This document shows, piece after piece, positions 10,641 through 22,383 of a stretch of 64,000 nucleotides of DNA (the first letter of the stretch is position 1; each line of letters opens with the position of its first letter). The notes beneath the pieces were generated by a model. It had not been told where the DNA came from, did no database searches, and saw nothing but the letters and a program-made list of their open reading frames with translations. The DNA is from Brachycybe producta (Eukaryota; Arthropoda; Diplopoda; Playtdesmida; Andrognathidae). A program made the translations under genes and the position numbers. Where the stretch lies: contig JAUPFP010000051.1 of assembly GCA_036925085.1 (NCBI GenBank), positions 1,083,001-1,147,000 of the forward strand. Direction: 5' to 3'.

Positions 10641-11895
10641 CTGCTTCCTTAAAAAGGCGGCATGATCGCCGGAAGATGAGATGTCGGAGGCACGTGTGAA
10701 GACCTTCCAGGTGGACGGCCCGGAAAAGGCGGAGGAGAGCGGCATGGGGCCAGGTTTGTTGGGCCCCGATACACGTGGCAACGGTCGTGGTCCAGTTGGA
10801 TGCGCAATTCCTGTGAAGGTGCCGTGGCCCTTCGGTGGAAGCTGTCACACGGTGGAGAGCATCGGGAGGAGCTGTGGTGCTCCTGATGGCTTCTTCTATC
10901 GGGTCGGCATCGGGGCTGAGGTTGGGAGCCACGTGGCAGAGAGCAGTGTGGCCGTGAGCATCAGAGAGTCTTGAGAAGAATGATGGTCCTCACAAGCCTG
11001 TTGAGGTTCTCTGGGGCGGGCCCCTTGATGGCAACAGGTCCGGGGACCACCACGATGGAAGGTAGTGTTGGTGGAAGCACGGCGACCTTCTTCTGTGGTG
11101 GTGTGGCACATGCTGAAGTTGGTGGTGAGGATGACGGTGTGAGAGGAGGCGGTGGCGTAATTGATGGCATGGCAGGTGTTAGTATTGACTCCCGGAACCA
11201 AAAAGGTTCCGGGGGTGTCGCAGACGATGAAGATGGCGATATAGATGGTGTTATAGGCAGGGGACGTGGAGGCGATGGTGCTGGGTGTCTGGCCTCTTGG
11301 AGATGGGCCTCAATCTGTAGGAGCTCCTCCTTCGGAAGTTGCCCAGTATAGGGGAGGCCCAGCTCATCGAGGCGGGAGCAAACAGCGCGGAGGTAGGCCA
11401 GGCTTTCCTACCCCTGGATCTTGTACTTGGCTGCCTGTCGCATAGCAGCCCCTCGCTGCATTTCTAGGTGGAGATCCTCGAGAGGGGTGGGTATGGGCCC
11501 ACCTCAACCGCGTTTCCCTCTTGTGGCAGCTCCTGAGGTTGTCCAGGTGCGATACTATCGCGGAAGACCTGGTTGACACCCAACGCCATGGTGTTGATGT
11601 CTATCTTGTCCTCGTGCTCCTCCCAGTAGTGCTTGGATGTTGTGACGTCGAAGGGGACGATACTGCTGGGGGTATCCAGCTTCCCCTCGCGTCCAAAGTT
11701 TGCTGGGCGCTTGAAATTCGGTCTCAGGCACTTCTAATCGTGCCGGCGAAAGTTCTCGGGTTCGGAGAAAATACGGCACCTAGAAGAAATAGGTGACTCT
11801 CCTCGTGGGCTTAGATGTCAGAGCTGGTGAGAGGGGTTCGGCGGTCCCCGCCGTTCCGCTGTCGATGTCATCGTCGCTCGAAGAGGTGGACATCT
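10641..11895 (-). pseudogene. Gag-like or other leader ORF of the minus-strand element, decayed
   Basis: The minus strand from ATG at about 11893 reads MSTSSSDDDIDSGTAGTAE and then, across stops and a frame change, PYFLRTRELSPARLEVPETE and TSKHYWEEHEDKIDINTM. After that a Pro/His-rich stretch decays into several frames. Position and composition suggest a gag, but no zinc knuckle or other diagnostic motif is visible. It could equally be part of an unrelated element. Confidence 0.35.
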
Positions 11896-11998
11896 GTCTA
11901 CTCCCTCTTCAAGTTCCGCGACCCGACATAATTAGATAGTTCTTAAAAAAAGTTCTTACGTTAGAAATGTCCCGCTGCTGGTTACTTCAGAACAATAG

Positions 11999-12290
11999 CA
12001 GAAATCGGTGCCAGATCACTCTGCTATTGACTAAGAGAGATGAAAAGTCTCGAAGGCTCGGTGCACACACACAAACACACAAAGTTCGATGAATCGAAGG
12101 TGGCACGGGCTATGAATGCACAAATCGAGAAAACGAAAACAGAAGTCACGAAACTTGAAAAACTTTGAAGAACTGACGACAAATAATTTCGATGATGACT
12201 ACTGAGGTGGTGATTGTTCTTGATAAAAAGAAACAAGTGGAGTGATTGACCACGTTTTGGTCCTCTCATATATTTGTTTCTAAATTTGGG
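11999..12290 (-). promoter_or_regulatory. Possible LTR end and primer-binding site of the minus-strand element
   Basis: On the minus strand a TATA-like ATATATGAG (about 12267) is followed by about 250 bp without long frames and then TGGCACCGATTTCTGC at 12013-11998, which has the TGG start expected of a tRNA primer-binding site. No matching second LTR was found, so this is tentative. Confidence 0.3.
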
Positions 12291-13401
12291 AGTTCGAAGG
12301 GCCGGCCCCTTTTGGAATGGGACACCTTACTCTAATTGTTTTTTTTTATTTTATTTATTGGGGGTGGGGGGTTGTCCCACCAATATTAAATACCGAGAGG
12401 TGTTTTGATCCAGTTCTTATTAGGCATGTCCCTGTTCATTATTTAAAAAAAATAAAAGTCTCGAGGGGGAAGAGCCGTTATTTTCTTTCACACCGTGGTG
12501 TGAAGTTGCCCATTAACTCTCTCCCTCCTTTAATGTCTCTTTTTTCAAATTAACGCTGGTCAATAGGGTCACTCATTGTTTGTTATAATTTTTTTAGAGC
12601 GGTTAGTTTCCCAGGAACTTTATTTCTTCATTGAGGGTGGCATGTTCCGAATTTGTTTTATGTTTTAATTAATCCCTCCGTATTGTTTTCCGTTTTCTTT
12701 GTTCTTTGGTTTCTTCTATTTCTCTTTTGCATGTCTTCCTTTGAAGTCCATGAGGTGTGCATCGATTTGGCCCCCAGACACGCTATTCTCTTTGAAGTTT
12801 ATTTTTTATATTAACTGTCATGTCACTGACGTCCATCCATGATAGGGGAGCATGGTATCTTCTTCATGTCCCTGGTTGTACTTCATTTTGGACGCCCTTG
12901 ACTCATTATGATGTTATTTCCTATTCACCACGTGGTTGACAGTTGTTTTGAGGGCCACGTGGTTTTGGTATAGTTATTGCAGTGGTTACCAGTGGTTACC
13001 ACGGCGGCCACGTTGAAAATTTATAGTTGTGAGAATTTTTAAAGTTTGGGTGATATTTGAGTGTTTATAGGAGATGTTGATGTGGGAGGTTATTTATTCG
13101 TTGGGGGTTCCTTTTATCCCCTTCCCCACCTCTTGACAACTGTCCTCAGTTGTTCTCTGAAATTCCTCCTGCTTTTCTATTGTTGGTATTTGATGCTTGC
13201 TGTGTTTATATCTATGGTCATAGAATAAACACTAATGGATTATTGTTTTATCCGTCACGTTGTGTGTCTTGCTAGCGATGGTGGCCAATAGCGAATCAAC
13301 ATCACTTACCGAGTAGAGGTTTTAGACCATCCCAGAGGTGTTGTTGGATTTATCAATAGCCTCTGACTAAGTCTCTTCCAGAGCCCATCCAATGTGTGAT
13401 T
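12291..13401. other. Unassigned intronic DNA, TE-like
   Basis: No exon is recognisable. The sequence is T-rich with a few CCACGTGG and GTGGTTACC repeats (12940-13010) and may be U3 or flank of the neighbouring LTR elements. Nothing can be named with confidence. Confidence 0.4.
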
Positions 13402-14025
13402 CTGTGACGACCCAGATTTGCACCTTTGTGAGCAAAACTAAATTCCCATTGTCGTCTGCTAGGCACCTGTAAATTGGTTGCCAGGCAGACGACAAAATGG
13501 CCAGCAAGGGTCACTGTCCTCCCCCAGGTGGAGCAGCCTGGGGGTGATATATAATGGCAGCGGCCATTATTATCTGGGCAGTGTAGTGAAACCCTAGATG
13601 CTGTGTGCATGTGTTTGGAGTGCTCCTCATTTCATCAGGTGGCCAAGATGGCCACCATTCATCACTTGCTTTCTTTGTGGATGGAGGTTAATGACCTCTC
13701 CTCCTGGCTGGAGTAGCCAGGAGATACATCATTGTCTTTTCTTCTGCTCTCTGCTGGTTATTTAACCAGCAGATATTGCAGCCATCATATAGTGAGTGTT
13801 TTATTTATTCTATTGAATAAATCTCTATTGTTATTTTCACTCTATTTCCACTGTGTCCGTGTCTCTCATTATTATCTTTAATAATACATTGTGGGGGAAG
13901 TTACCGCGAGGAGGGTGGGGGTTTACCGGTGGGGTTTCACCGGTGCTTCACCGTCCTGTTCCGGCATGCCTATCGTCTTGTCGGCCGGTGCTTTGCGCAC
14001 GGTTTATCCACGGTAAGATCCATCA
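13402..14025 (+). mobile_element. LTR-B, Gypsy-A-related LTR
   Basis: It starts TGTGACGACCCAG and shares more than 500 bp with 49501-50040. It has the same layout as the Gypsy-A LTR: GAATAAAT poly(A)-type signal, TGTGTCCGTGT, then GGGGGAAGTTACCGCGAGG and CGGCCGGTGC. The two copies separate near 14020, so the true 3' end is not certain. No internal region is attached. Confidence 0.7.
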
Positions 14026-15904
14026 GGGATGCACGTGTAGTTGCGTTGTTTTTAGTCCCGTGGCGTGTTGTATTGATTATAATGTCCTCAGTTGGGCATG
14101 ATGGCTCCCAACTGGTGTATCGTTGTGAATTCTTTATTGAGTTTTCTTGGAAGGATCTCTCGCTCAACACGTGGTATTTGGCGACTACGTGGAGACTATG
14201 AGAATTCTCAATAAAAGAACAGCAGGTGCACAATGCAAATTCGAGCGTGGTACACCATCCAATCAAATATTGCACTGGAAGAAAGTTGGGAATAACTGGG
14301 AATTGGAAGAGAAAAGTGAACTAAAACATGGTGCCCGCACACTTAGATTCACTTGTTTAGCAGAAAGAAGGAGTAAGAGTTTTTGCAAAGAGAGGACGCA
14401 CAAAGCAAAGAAAGTTCAAGATGGCTGAACTTTCACGAGAAGAATAAAAAGAATAAAAGTCCAAGATGGTTGGGCTTTTATAGGAAAGAGTGTAGAAAGC
14501 TGAATTGCTCTAAAGAGTAGTGGATTCTGGTGTGGTGCCCACACTCTAAAAAATCTATTTTATTGAAAAAGCAAGTCAGTGTAGAACTGGAAGATCGTTG
14601 GTTGTTTAAAAAGAAAAGCTCTTTTTAAACACGAAGAAATGTTCAGATGAGTGAATTTTGAGGTCCTCACTGCTGAATGGCTCTGGATGAAAAGGGCAGA
14701 ATCACTGCCAGTGAGGAACTACGATGAGTGAAGAGAAGAGGTCCGTAGGTGGTGCTGTGGTGGCCACTTCCGGTTTGATGGCTTATTGCAATGTCCGAAA
14801 ATGTTCAATTGAAGAATTCCGCCAGGTGGCGCTTGATGGTTACCAGGAGGAAGAACACAAAAAAGAGAAAAGTAAAAAAGAAAGAGAACTTTCCTCTAAA
14901 AAGAGGAACTCCACCTGGGGCGCACAAGTGCAGGCCCTTTGGAAGAGTAGAAGGAAGAATAGAACAAGAAGAGAAGAGAAGATACAACAAAACATTCACA
15001 TGGAGCAAAAAACCGCTCCGGTGCTTCAATAGTGTCCAATGGAGATAGTTCATGTGAAGTGGTATTGAGGTGATGATGGTGAGTTTGAAGATGACTTGGG
15101 ACATAGATGGTCACAAAGGAAGCATAATGGACGAACAAAAGAACAAAGAAAAGAGGGGACAAGAGAGTCCCATGTGGCTAGATAAAGTGTGTTTAAGCTT
15201 GTAAGCCAATAACAATGATACGGAGATAGGACAAAAACTTACTTGAAAATTAAAATATGAAGAGTGAAGATAATAGGCACATTTAAGACACGTCTTTTAA
15301 AGGCCTATTAATAGGTGAAAAGACAAATAGCTGAGATTTATTTGCTCACCTCAATGATATGGAGTTTCGGCTGAGCAAACTCCTCTCGGAGATTAAAAAG
15401 AATTTGTTTGAAGTGTCGCCCACATACCAACTAAAGATACGGAGGAAGGTCAAGTGGGTTTCACTTCAAAATTTAAGGAAGAGTTTAGAATAAAGAGGAT
15501 GACGATGAAACATAGAACACAAAAACATGGACAGAAACACGTGTGTCCACAACAGTTGCCTCCGTGTTCCCCCGAGTGCTAAGCAGATGGCAGACAAAAG
15601 TTCTTTCTCCATGTGTCTCTCTGGACAGGACACAGAATCGTGCGGTCGACCCATGATGTGTGTATCACAAGTCTCTTTCAACACGCAGTTCCACAGATTC
15701 GGCGCCATGCGGTCGGCCATTGATGTGATCGCTGGCTTCGTTCAACACGTAGCTCCTACACAAAAAGGACATACGAAGACTTGTGAGGCACAATCACGAG
15801 ACTTTAGACAAAGGACGGCTTCTGTAGAAAGGTCGGAGAAGGCAAATGGAGGCATACCCCGCACCTCTACCAAATGTGAGCTTTTTCTGACCAACTTGTA
15901 GATG
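14026..15904. other. Unassigned intronic DNA
   Basis: Several frames of about 80-125 codons exist on both strands (for example 14147-14428 and 15527-15901, plus), but none has a family motif, and composition is purine-rich on the plus strand (AAGAGAAGA runs). It may be the internal part of an LTR element such as element D. No gene is supported. Confidence 0.4.
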
Positions 15905-16072
15905 TTGTTTCCTGTAACTTGTTTCTTCTCTGCATCACGCGGTGCCCGCACGAAGAAGATTCGAGCTACAGAAAGAGCTGGATGGAGTTGGATTGTGATC
16001 ATCCTCCTGCATGGGGGTGAAATCTGTGCAGAAGGATGGTGGCCATCCTGTCCCCTGTCGACGCTGATATAT
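15905..16072 (-). mobile_element. Element D internal segment (left of LINE insertion)
   Basis: It matches 46095-46255 closely (CGGTGCCCGCACG, GGATGGTGGCCATCCT, GTCGACGCTGATAT). In the 46-kb copy this segment runs straight on to the part seen here only after 16955, showing that LINE-A copy 3 was inserted between. Confidence 0.7.
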
Positions 16073-16954
16073 TTGAATTTGAATTTGAAAAATTACTCCG
16101 CAAGCAGCCATAAAGGCCTATGGCAGAGGGACAAGAGTCCAAGTACAGCATAGAAAATGCATTGTCAAAACCAGAAAATATAAAACCCTATTGATATAAA
16201 CCCAACAAAAATTTCAATATTTTTTAATGCTGCAAATATATGCATTGTCAAAACAAAACAAAATTATGACTCCCATAAAATACGTTTTTCCTGCACCAAA
16301 TCCCCAGCAAGCGAGTTCCATTGTCGAATCGCCCTAGGAACAAATGACCAGTAATAAGAATCTGTTCGTGCAAAAATCTCTCCAACTTTGTTAGAGTGGT
16401 CACCCCTACCCAAATATATTGCCCTGCAAAGTTTACTTGAAGTAGGTTTAGGGCAAGAGCCTTCTAGCATTCGATTAAAGATATTAAGACTAAAATCTGA
16501 ACGTCTTGCAAACTATCCCAAACAAACTCTGAAAGCATTTTAGATACACTGTCGGCATATCCATATTTACCACAAACAAACCTAGCAGCTATGCGTTGGA
16601 CTGTTTCTATAGAGTGAGCTAAGTCTTCAGTGTGTCTTCACCATGCCTCTATTACTTTCAAGTCACTATCAATAATATGGCAATCATTGTCAGAGGTAAC
16701 CTCACGATAAATTATTGTATCATCTGCAAATAGCCGGCAATTGCTGCTAACTTGACTGCTGAGGTCATTGATATATAAAAGAAACAGAAGCGGACCCAAC
16801 ACACTACCCTGAGGAACCCCTGATGTAACCCCTATCCAGTCAGATTCAGACCCACCTGCAACAACCCTTTGTTTCCTATCACTCAAAAAAGAATGCACAC
16901 ATTTATACACATGTTCACCCAATCCATACCCACTAATTTTTGTCATTAGTGTCA
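16073..16954 (-). mobile_element. LINE-A copy 3, 5'-truncated
   Basis: Minus-strand LINE-A with its AAATTC tail at 16073-16090. From right to left it codes for the RT region GYGLGEHVYKCVHSFLSDRK, GVPQGSVLGPLL and FADD, then jumps over a deletion at about 16636 to the C-terminal part, SYYWSFVPRAIRQWNS, ending near 16264. The truncated 5' end near 16950 is typical of target-primed reverse transcription. It is inactive. Confidence 0.85.
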
Positions 16955-17454
16955 TTAGTATATACATCTCCTGTTGAGTCACTAGCAATAGAAGATGTTG
17001 TAGCTGCATCAGGATCTGTATGCACTCTTTGCACTATGGTGTCTTCGGCCTCTGTAGAGACGTTATTAGTTTCGGAACATAAAGACAACGCAGTTTCTCA
17101 TTGTAACATTTTTATTCATCTTTGTAAGGAAACATCAAGAATGCAAAGATGAACTTATTGATTAAAAGTGCGTCCTCAGGCCCATGATGTGGTACGGATA
17201 AGAATCTACGTAATACAACAAAGTTGAGCAAAAGAGAAGGACCAGGAACAAAGAGGAACACGGTCCTTTTATACCTTGGACCAGTGTACACCTACGAGGT
17301 GTAACCAGGTCCAAGAAACCATGGTCCTAAGTGTATCACTCCACCACTTCGATGCGCGTCAGAAGTGTGAGTCAGAGAGGAGAGAGAGATAGGTAGGAGT
17401 TGTTTACCCCCCAGGCTATGGTTTTGGCAGGGACGGGAGTTGCTGGGTGTTACA
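16955..17454 (-). mobile_element. Element D: internal start and LTR (17102-17454)
   Basis: On the minus strand the LTR begins TGTAACACCCAGC at 17454 and ends AATGTTACA at 17102 (353 bp). It has a TATAAAAGG box near 17270 and an AATAAAA signal a few bases from the end. The same LTR, truncated, lies at 46391-46662. No tRNA primer site was recognised after it, so the superfamily is open. Confidence 0.6.
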
Positions 17455-17699
17455 CGTGCATGAATCAAATTTTACTTTATTTTAAAATTATAAATTTTAA
17501 ATGAAAATAAAAAATTCAGCTTCTAAAATTCTTAAAAATACCGTTTCTGTTTTTAATATATTATGACATTCTTGTAGGAATCAATTGTACGATCAAGCAT
17601 AACTATCGAGATATTTGAAGACTACAAATTTTTCGTACGGAAAGGGTATAAAAATCCTCCTGTGGCATGCCCGGGAAGGGCACATGTAGGATTTTAGAA

Positions 17700-18640
17700 A
17701 ATGTATTACCTGAAAATATACAGTGGATGTGGACCATATGTAAAATTTCTGCTGATTTCGCATGAAAAAGAAAGGGTGCAAGTATTTCAAATGGACAAAC
17801 CAGAGCAAACAACAGATTACATTGCTCTGACAAGTCAAAGTACACATTCTTTTGTAGTCAGTCCTTGCAATGGCCTTGCTATTTTGGCAGTCCTTAATGA
17901 AGCTCCGATATTACCCCACAAGTCTAAGAAAACTGCAAACTCCAGTTACTGTCGCGGGCACATCGAACTCCTGGACAGCTCTTACGAGATCTAAATCCGG
18001 ATCAGCTCCCCTGGGACTAACAACATGGCTGAGATATTTGACTTTGTCAAAACCGAAGAAGTACTTCTTCGTTATAGTTTCAACATGGTAGATGGTATAA
18101 GATCAAGAACCATGGATAACCTGTTGAGAAATTGCTTGAAAATTTTCCCAAAAATGATAATATTGTCTCCCACGTCAGTCCTGCTAGCATGAGATATAAC
18201 ACTCATGTACTGGTGCATTTCAGTCTGAAATGCACTTTCTGGAACTCAAACAAGAGTTGAGAACATATAAACACTGTCTTCTCAATGTCTGGGTCCATCA
18301 TGCAAATCTTCCAGTACCCACTTGCCAGATCCAAGGTAACAAAATACTTCGCCCTGGCCGAAAAATCGAGAGTATCATTTATGGGAGGGAGTGGATACTG
18401 ATTGATTTTCTTCTAGGCATTCAGTTTGCAATAGTCCACACAAAACAAATCTAACATACTTGTTACGAATTAGGATGGAGTTTCTCTCAATCTCTCTAGT
18501 GGCAAAGTTTGTTCTTCCCAACCCTTCCCACACTGGAGGTTACCGATTGGTATCTATAGTGTGTTCAACCGAAGAGGTTTCAACTCTGTGTAGTTAAACA
18601 CAAAATGGTCCCAGTACTGGAGCAGAAATGGTCCCAGTGT
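17700..18640 (-). pseudogene. Fossil Gypsy reverse transcriptase
   Basis: The minus strand aligns with the Gypsy-A pol region 30880-31800, in the order RT to start of RNase H, with many stops and frame changes. Shared landmarks are the antisense of the finger/palm region (18230-18450) and of the thumb segment (17860-18090). The antisense reading of both copies gives similar peptides (for example LxVWxxHxNLPVxTxQxQG), confirming homology. It is much older than the 26-38 kb insertion. Confidence 0.75.
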
Positions 18641-19079
18641 TATGGCCTCATGCAACTTAAGATTGGGACCAATCTTCAGAAATGACTCAAGTAGAAACCG
18701 GTTCGTCGTTTGCTTCGGCACTGCCGGCCACTCCTATTAACTGTGACAAATGTTTCCTGGGTGAAGGAGTTTCCTCCATATAAGAGCAGCTCCACTGCAT
18801 GCCCTGTTTCAATTCTGTTTAGACATAATCCCTCACAACTTTAAAGAGTTGAGTGGTGGTTACTCTTTCCCCCAGTACCAGGATCATTGGACATATTTAT
18901 TCAGTGGTCAGGACACTTCAATATCTTTAACTAAATTATCAGTGGTCAATGATGGCATAATGGGTCTTCACTAAACGTACTCCGGAATGCATGTTTTTTA
19001 CGCAATAAGATTAGGGTTTACGTCATTTATGGTAGGGGGATATGGGGGATATATAAATTAGCCCCGGGCCTCTATGTAG

Positions 19080-19180
19080 ACTAATCTGGCCCTGGTGAGA
19101 GGCCTGGTGGCACCAATATGGCATCTGCCTAGCTGTCTACTATAAGCAGCCTAACAGACCACCACCAGGAATTCATAAAA
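19080..19180 (-). mobile_element. Degenerate Gypsy-type LTR remnant
   Basis: The sequence GTGAGAGGCCTGGTGGCACC followed by ATGGCATCTGCCTAG and ACAGACCACCACCAGGAA follows the order of the inverted LTR at 650-730 at lower similarity. The rest of the LTR cannot be followed. Confidence 0.45.
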
Positions 19181-19200
19181 AAAAAGAAAAGAAAAATCAC

Positions 19201-19301
19201 CTGTAAAAACTCTTCAAATGCAGCCCTTCGTGACTCCATATATTCAAAGCCCTTTTTGCCAAATGATCGTTTCACTGGCAAATGTATGTCAACAAATTCC
19301 C
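19201..19301 (-). CDS. SNX14: SNX14 exon: PX domain, middle
   Basis: Acceptor CACTTGCAG before 19301, donor CAG|GTGATT after 19201. It reads EFVDIHLPVKRSFGKKGF, then EYMESRRAAFEEFLQ, the part of the PX domain with the conserved LPxKR and the helix ESRRxxFEEFLQ. It has 101 bp with two leading bases completing the Gly codon split with the previous exon. Confidence 0.9.
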
Positions 19302-19371
19302 CTGCAAGTGATACAAGAATAAATTAGTAATTGCTAAAGGGAGCACACAAACATGAAATACCTACCGGTAC

Positions 19372-19455
19372 CATGGAACTCTGTGAGTTTTGATTCAAGA
19401 ACATAAAATTCCTGATATTTCCTTTTCACAACCCAATGATTTTCTTCTGGGTTAT
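19372..19455 (-). CDS. SNX14: SNX14 exon: PX domain, phosphoinositide-pocket strand
   Basis: Acceptor AACAACAG before 19455. It reads [17 protein letters not shown], then [12 protein letters not shown], with the R-x-Y-x-E-F motif typical of PX domains. Two in-frame donors are six bases apart: CATG|GTACCG at 19371 and CCG|GTAGGT at 19365. The first gives FHG-EFVDIHLP, the usual PX spacing, and the second adds two residues. Confidence 0.9.
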
Positions 19456-19527
19456 CTGTTGTTTACAAATAAATAGCAGACAAATAATGTGTGTAAGAAC
19501 AGAATAATACAATATGGCAACTTGTAC

Positions 19528-19693
19528 CCTTATTCATAACATCTATGCGTTGAACATCAATAACAAATGCCAAGTATGACTTTCCGTTCCCATCTTCTTC
19601 AGAACAAACTTTTGGAATTGATACACGCCAAGCATTTAAATCACGAAGGCTGAAATCATCCATCTCACCCTCTATTTTCATTTCGTCTGCCTC
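19528..19693 (-). CDS. SNX14: SNX14 exon: acidic linker and start of PX domain
   Basis: Acceptor AATGTAAAAG before 19693, donor AAGG|GTACAA after 19528. It reads EADEMKIEGEMDDFSLRDL, then NAWRVSIPKV and YLAFVIDVQRIDV. The acidic lead-in and NAWxVSIP are the typical entry to the SNX14 PX domain. A second AG closer to the ATG (before 19686) would break the phase, so 19693 was chosen. Confidence 0.9.
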
Positions 19694-21060
19694 CTTTTAC
19701 ATTAAAAAGAAACTTAAAGTCATAAAGATATCGAAATACAAACAATTAACTAATTAGCTACTTCAGGTATGGGCAATTTCAAGAAATTTTATTTTGTCGC
19801 AAATTTATCATGAAATTTAAGTTCCTTTTAAATTGACAATATCATTGAATCTCTGGTTATGATGCTTTCAGGAGCAATATTAGGAGAAACTAAAAACTGA
19901 AAACGTAGCATAATCACGTGTGTCTATATGTATATTGAAATTGCAAACGATAATTAATTTTTGTTTATGAAAAGACAAAACTTTAGAAATCTTCTGAAAG
20001 ATATCCACACGACAATACTAATAGGGAGTTCAGCTACCATTATATTGTTAACAAACTTTCGATGCCTTGCTGTTTATCCTAAACTACTACGAAACTATAC
20101 TGTCAAGGCTGGTGTTCAAGATTTGCTGTGTTATTTAGAGCACCTGTCATCCATTATGTTTTGGGCTGCAAAATAATTGACTACCAGGCCACTCCCAAAC
20201 AAACACACTGGATAGTTATAACTGGAACCACATATCTAGCAAGCAACCTTATTTGTCACTATATGACGAGCTTCACAAAACTGTACAACACCCCACTCAT
20301 TAATAACTTTCCTTATCAATACAAGTTGCAACATTATGGGAAGATTGAACTTTATGAGAAGAAATGAGATATTTAGCTTAGTTTCACACAATGATACATG
20401 TGTATCATAGACACTGAATTTACATGTACACAAATGGAAACATTCATGTTGCACTGTATGAACGCTTCTATGTATGCACCTGTGAATTCAGTATCTATCA
20501 TACACGTTATTGCAATACAAATAAATCGCTTTTAACAAAGGAAAATTGGCTTAAGTAGTTATAAGAAATGTGCTTATTTAGGGCTTCAGAATGTTATGAA
20601 TAAAGAAATTTTCCTTATCTATATTTTTTGATGTGGTTGTCCTCTGTATGTTTGCTCACTATGCATTCCCACGCCCTTTGACTTATAAGGACCAACTTTT
20701 GCAAGGTTACTTCCTACGACCCTACAAGTAGTTGGCCTCATCCTTTCCACCTTTCCCTTAAAGGGGCATTTTCCACAAAACTACTTGCCATAAAGAGGCA
20801 TATGATGTAGAGACTATTACATCCAGCAATTTCTTTTCAAAATATCATAAAGACTAAATCAATGATTGCCAAAATATTTTTTAAAAATAACAATAATTCA
20901 TTAAAATCATAAAAAAATTAAAAATGAAGTGAGTTTTCATAAGTAACCAAACAACATCATTTAAAATTTCTAAAAACAAGTCAACCCCCACAATTCCTTA
21001 ATGAAATACATGTAATCACTAGTCATATTGAACTGAATAAATTATACTGATCAACTTTGT
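19694..21060. other. AT-rich intron, no element named
   Basis: This starts the 24.9-kb intron. No coding motif is seen; short frames at 19961 and 20128 lack any family signature. A few CTTGCCATAAAGAGGCAT-like units near 20750-20810 foreshadow the array at 21.1 kb. Confidence 0.6.
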
Positions 21061-21520
21061 GTGGATATTTGCCATGTAGACACTTGCCCTAAAAATATTT
21101 ATGATGCTTAAATAATTATGATTATTAATTATGCCCTAAAAACACTTGCCATACAATCATATGCCCTGAAGAGACATTTGCCATAAACCGACTTGCCCTA
21201 AAAGGACATTTGCCCTAAATCCACTTGCCCTGAAGTGATGTTTGCCCTAAAACCACTTACCTTAAAGAGACCTTTGCAGTAAAACCACGTGCATTAAATG
21301 GACATTTTCCCTAAAAGCACTTGCAATAAAGGAATGTTTGCCCTAAACTCATTTGCCCTAAAAGAACATTTGCCCAAAAACCAATTGTTCTAAAGGGATG
21401 TTTGCCCTAAAAGGACATTCGTCATACTTGTAAAACCACTTGCTGTAAAAAGATGTTTGCCCTAAAACTACTTGCCCTAAATGAACAGTTGCCCTAATCA
21501 GTGGGTATAAATGTAATTTG
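21061..21520 (+). repeat. CATTTGCCCTAAAA short-repeat array, forward arm
   Basis: More than twenty degenerate units alternating CACTTGCCCTAAA and RACATTTGCCCTAAA with a 16-18 bp period. The unit is related to, but is not, a telomere repeat. Confidence 0.85.
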
Positions 21521-21609
21521 GCATTTTTTGTGTGCCTGCAGCATGCAGAACCAATTTGACATGCTCCACCGAAAGACCCTAAGTCGTATGAAAAGAGAAA
21601 AAAGTGGGT

Positions 21610-21830
21610 TTAAAGACAAATTTCCCTTTAGGGCAGGTGGTTTTATGGTAAATGTGCCTTTAGGGCAAATGGTTTAAGGGCAAATGTCCATTTATAGCAA
21701 ATGATCTTTAGGGCAAATGTGACCTTAGGGAAAATGTCCCTTTAGGGCAAATATCCATTTAGGGCAAGTGGATTTACAAAAAAATGTCCCTTTAGAACAA
21801 GTAGATTTATTGAAAATAGGGTAACTGTCT
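21610..21830 (-). repeat. TTTAGGGCAAATGTCC short-repeat array, inverted arm
   Basis: About twelve units of TTTAGGGCAAATGTCC, the reverse complement of the 21061-21520 array, separated from it by about 90 bp (21521-21609). The whole could fold into a large imperfect hairpin. Confidence 0.85.
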
Positions 21831-22006
21831 ATATAACCTTGAGAGCCACATGGCAGGTTGGTTGATACGGTAAATCTCTTCCAGCTGTTAAGTAAGTTGA
21901 AATCTTTTAATATAAACAATAAAGTAGTCACATGGGTATGAACATTTCTTTCCAGTAGACAGCAGCTTGTTCAAATTGATGGTATTGCCTCAGACTGGAT
22001 CATCTA

Positions 22007-22338
22007 ATGATGTGTGTAGACAGTATGGAGGGGAAGTTTTAGATGGGCTAGCAGACTTAGTAAAGCATACTTTATGTTGTAGGGCTGGAGTTACTGTTAA
22101 AGTTAGTGCTATTCCTGAGAGGTGGGATAGGGGTGATATAGTTACTCGTAAGGCACGTTATGTAAATGATAGATTAATTGAAGCATGTAGTAACGTGGGG
22201 GCCCAGGTAATAGACTGGAGGGCAGCTATGCTCAATTTTGGGGGTTCCTGGAGTAGGGATGGGGTTCATTTTAATTACAGGGCTGGTAGGATTGTGGGTA
22301 AAAAGATAGGTGATTTTGTTAAGCATTTTTTAGGGTAA
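22007..22338 (+). pseudogene. LINE-A ORF1, C-terminal SGNH part
   Basis: The end of the esterase-like domain, nearly identical to 3585-3913. It holds VSAIPERWDRGDIVTRKARY and the block V motif DGVHFNYRAG before the stop at 22336-22338. The N-terminal coiled coil and GDSN block are lost through 5' truncation. Confidence 0.8.
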
Positions 22339-22383
22339 GGTTTTGGGGTTTAGGTGCAAATGCTTTAGGGGGTTGATACTAAT

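Noticed and set aside
14147-15901. Protein-coding genes from plus-strand frames of 80-125 codons
   Set aside because: No domain, no splice support and low-complexity Lys/Glu composition; most likely element-derived sequence.
21061-21830. Telomeric CCCTAAA repeats
   Set aside because: The unit is GCCCTAAAA within a 16-18 bp period with variable spacers, not a tandem 6-7 bp telomere repeat. The arrays are internal and opposed.
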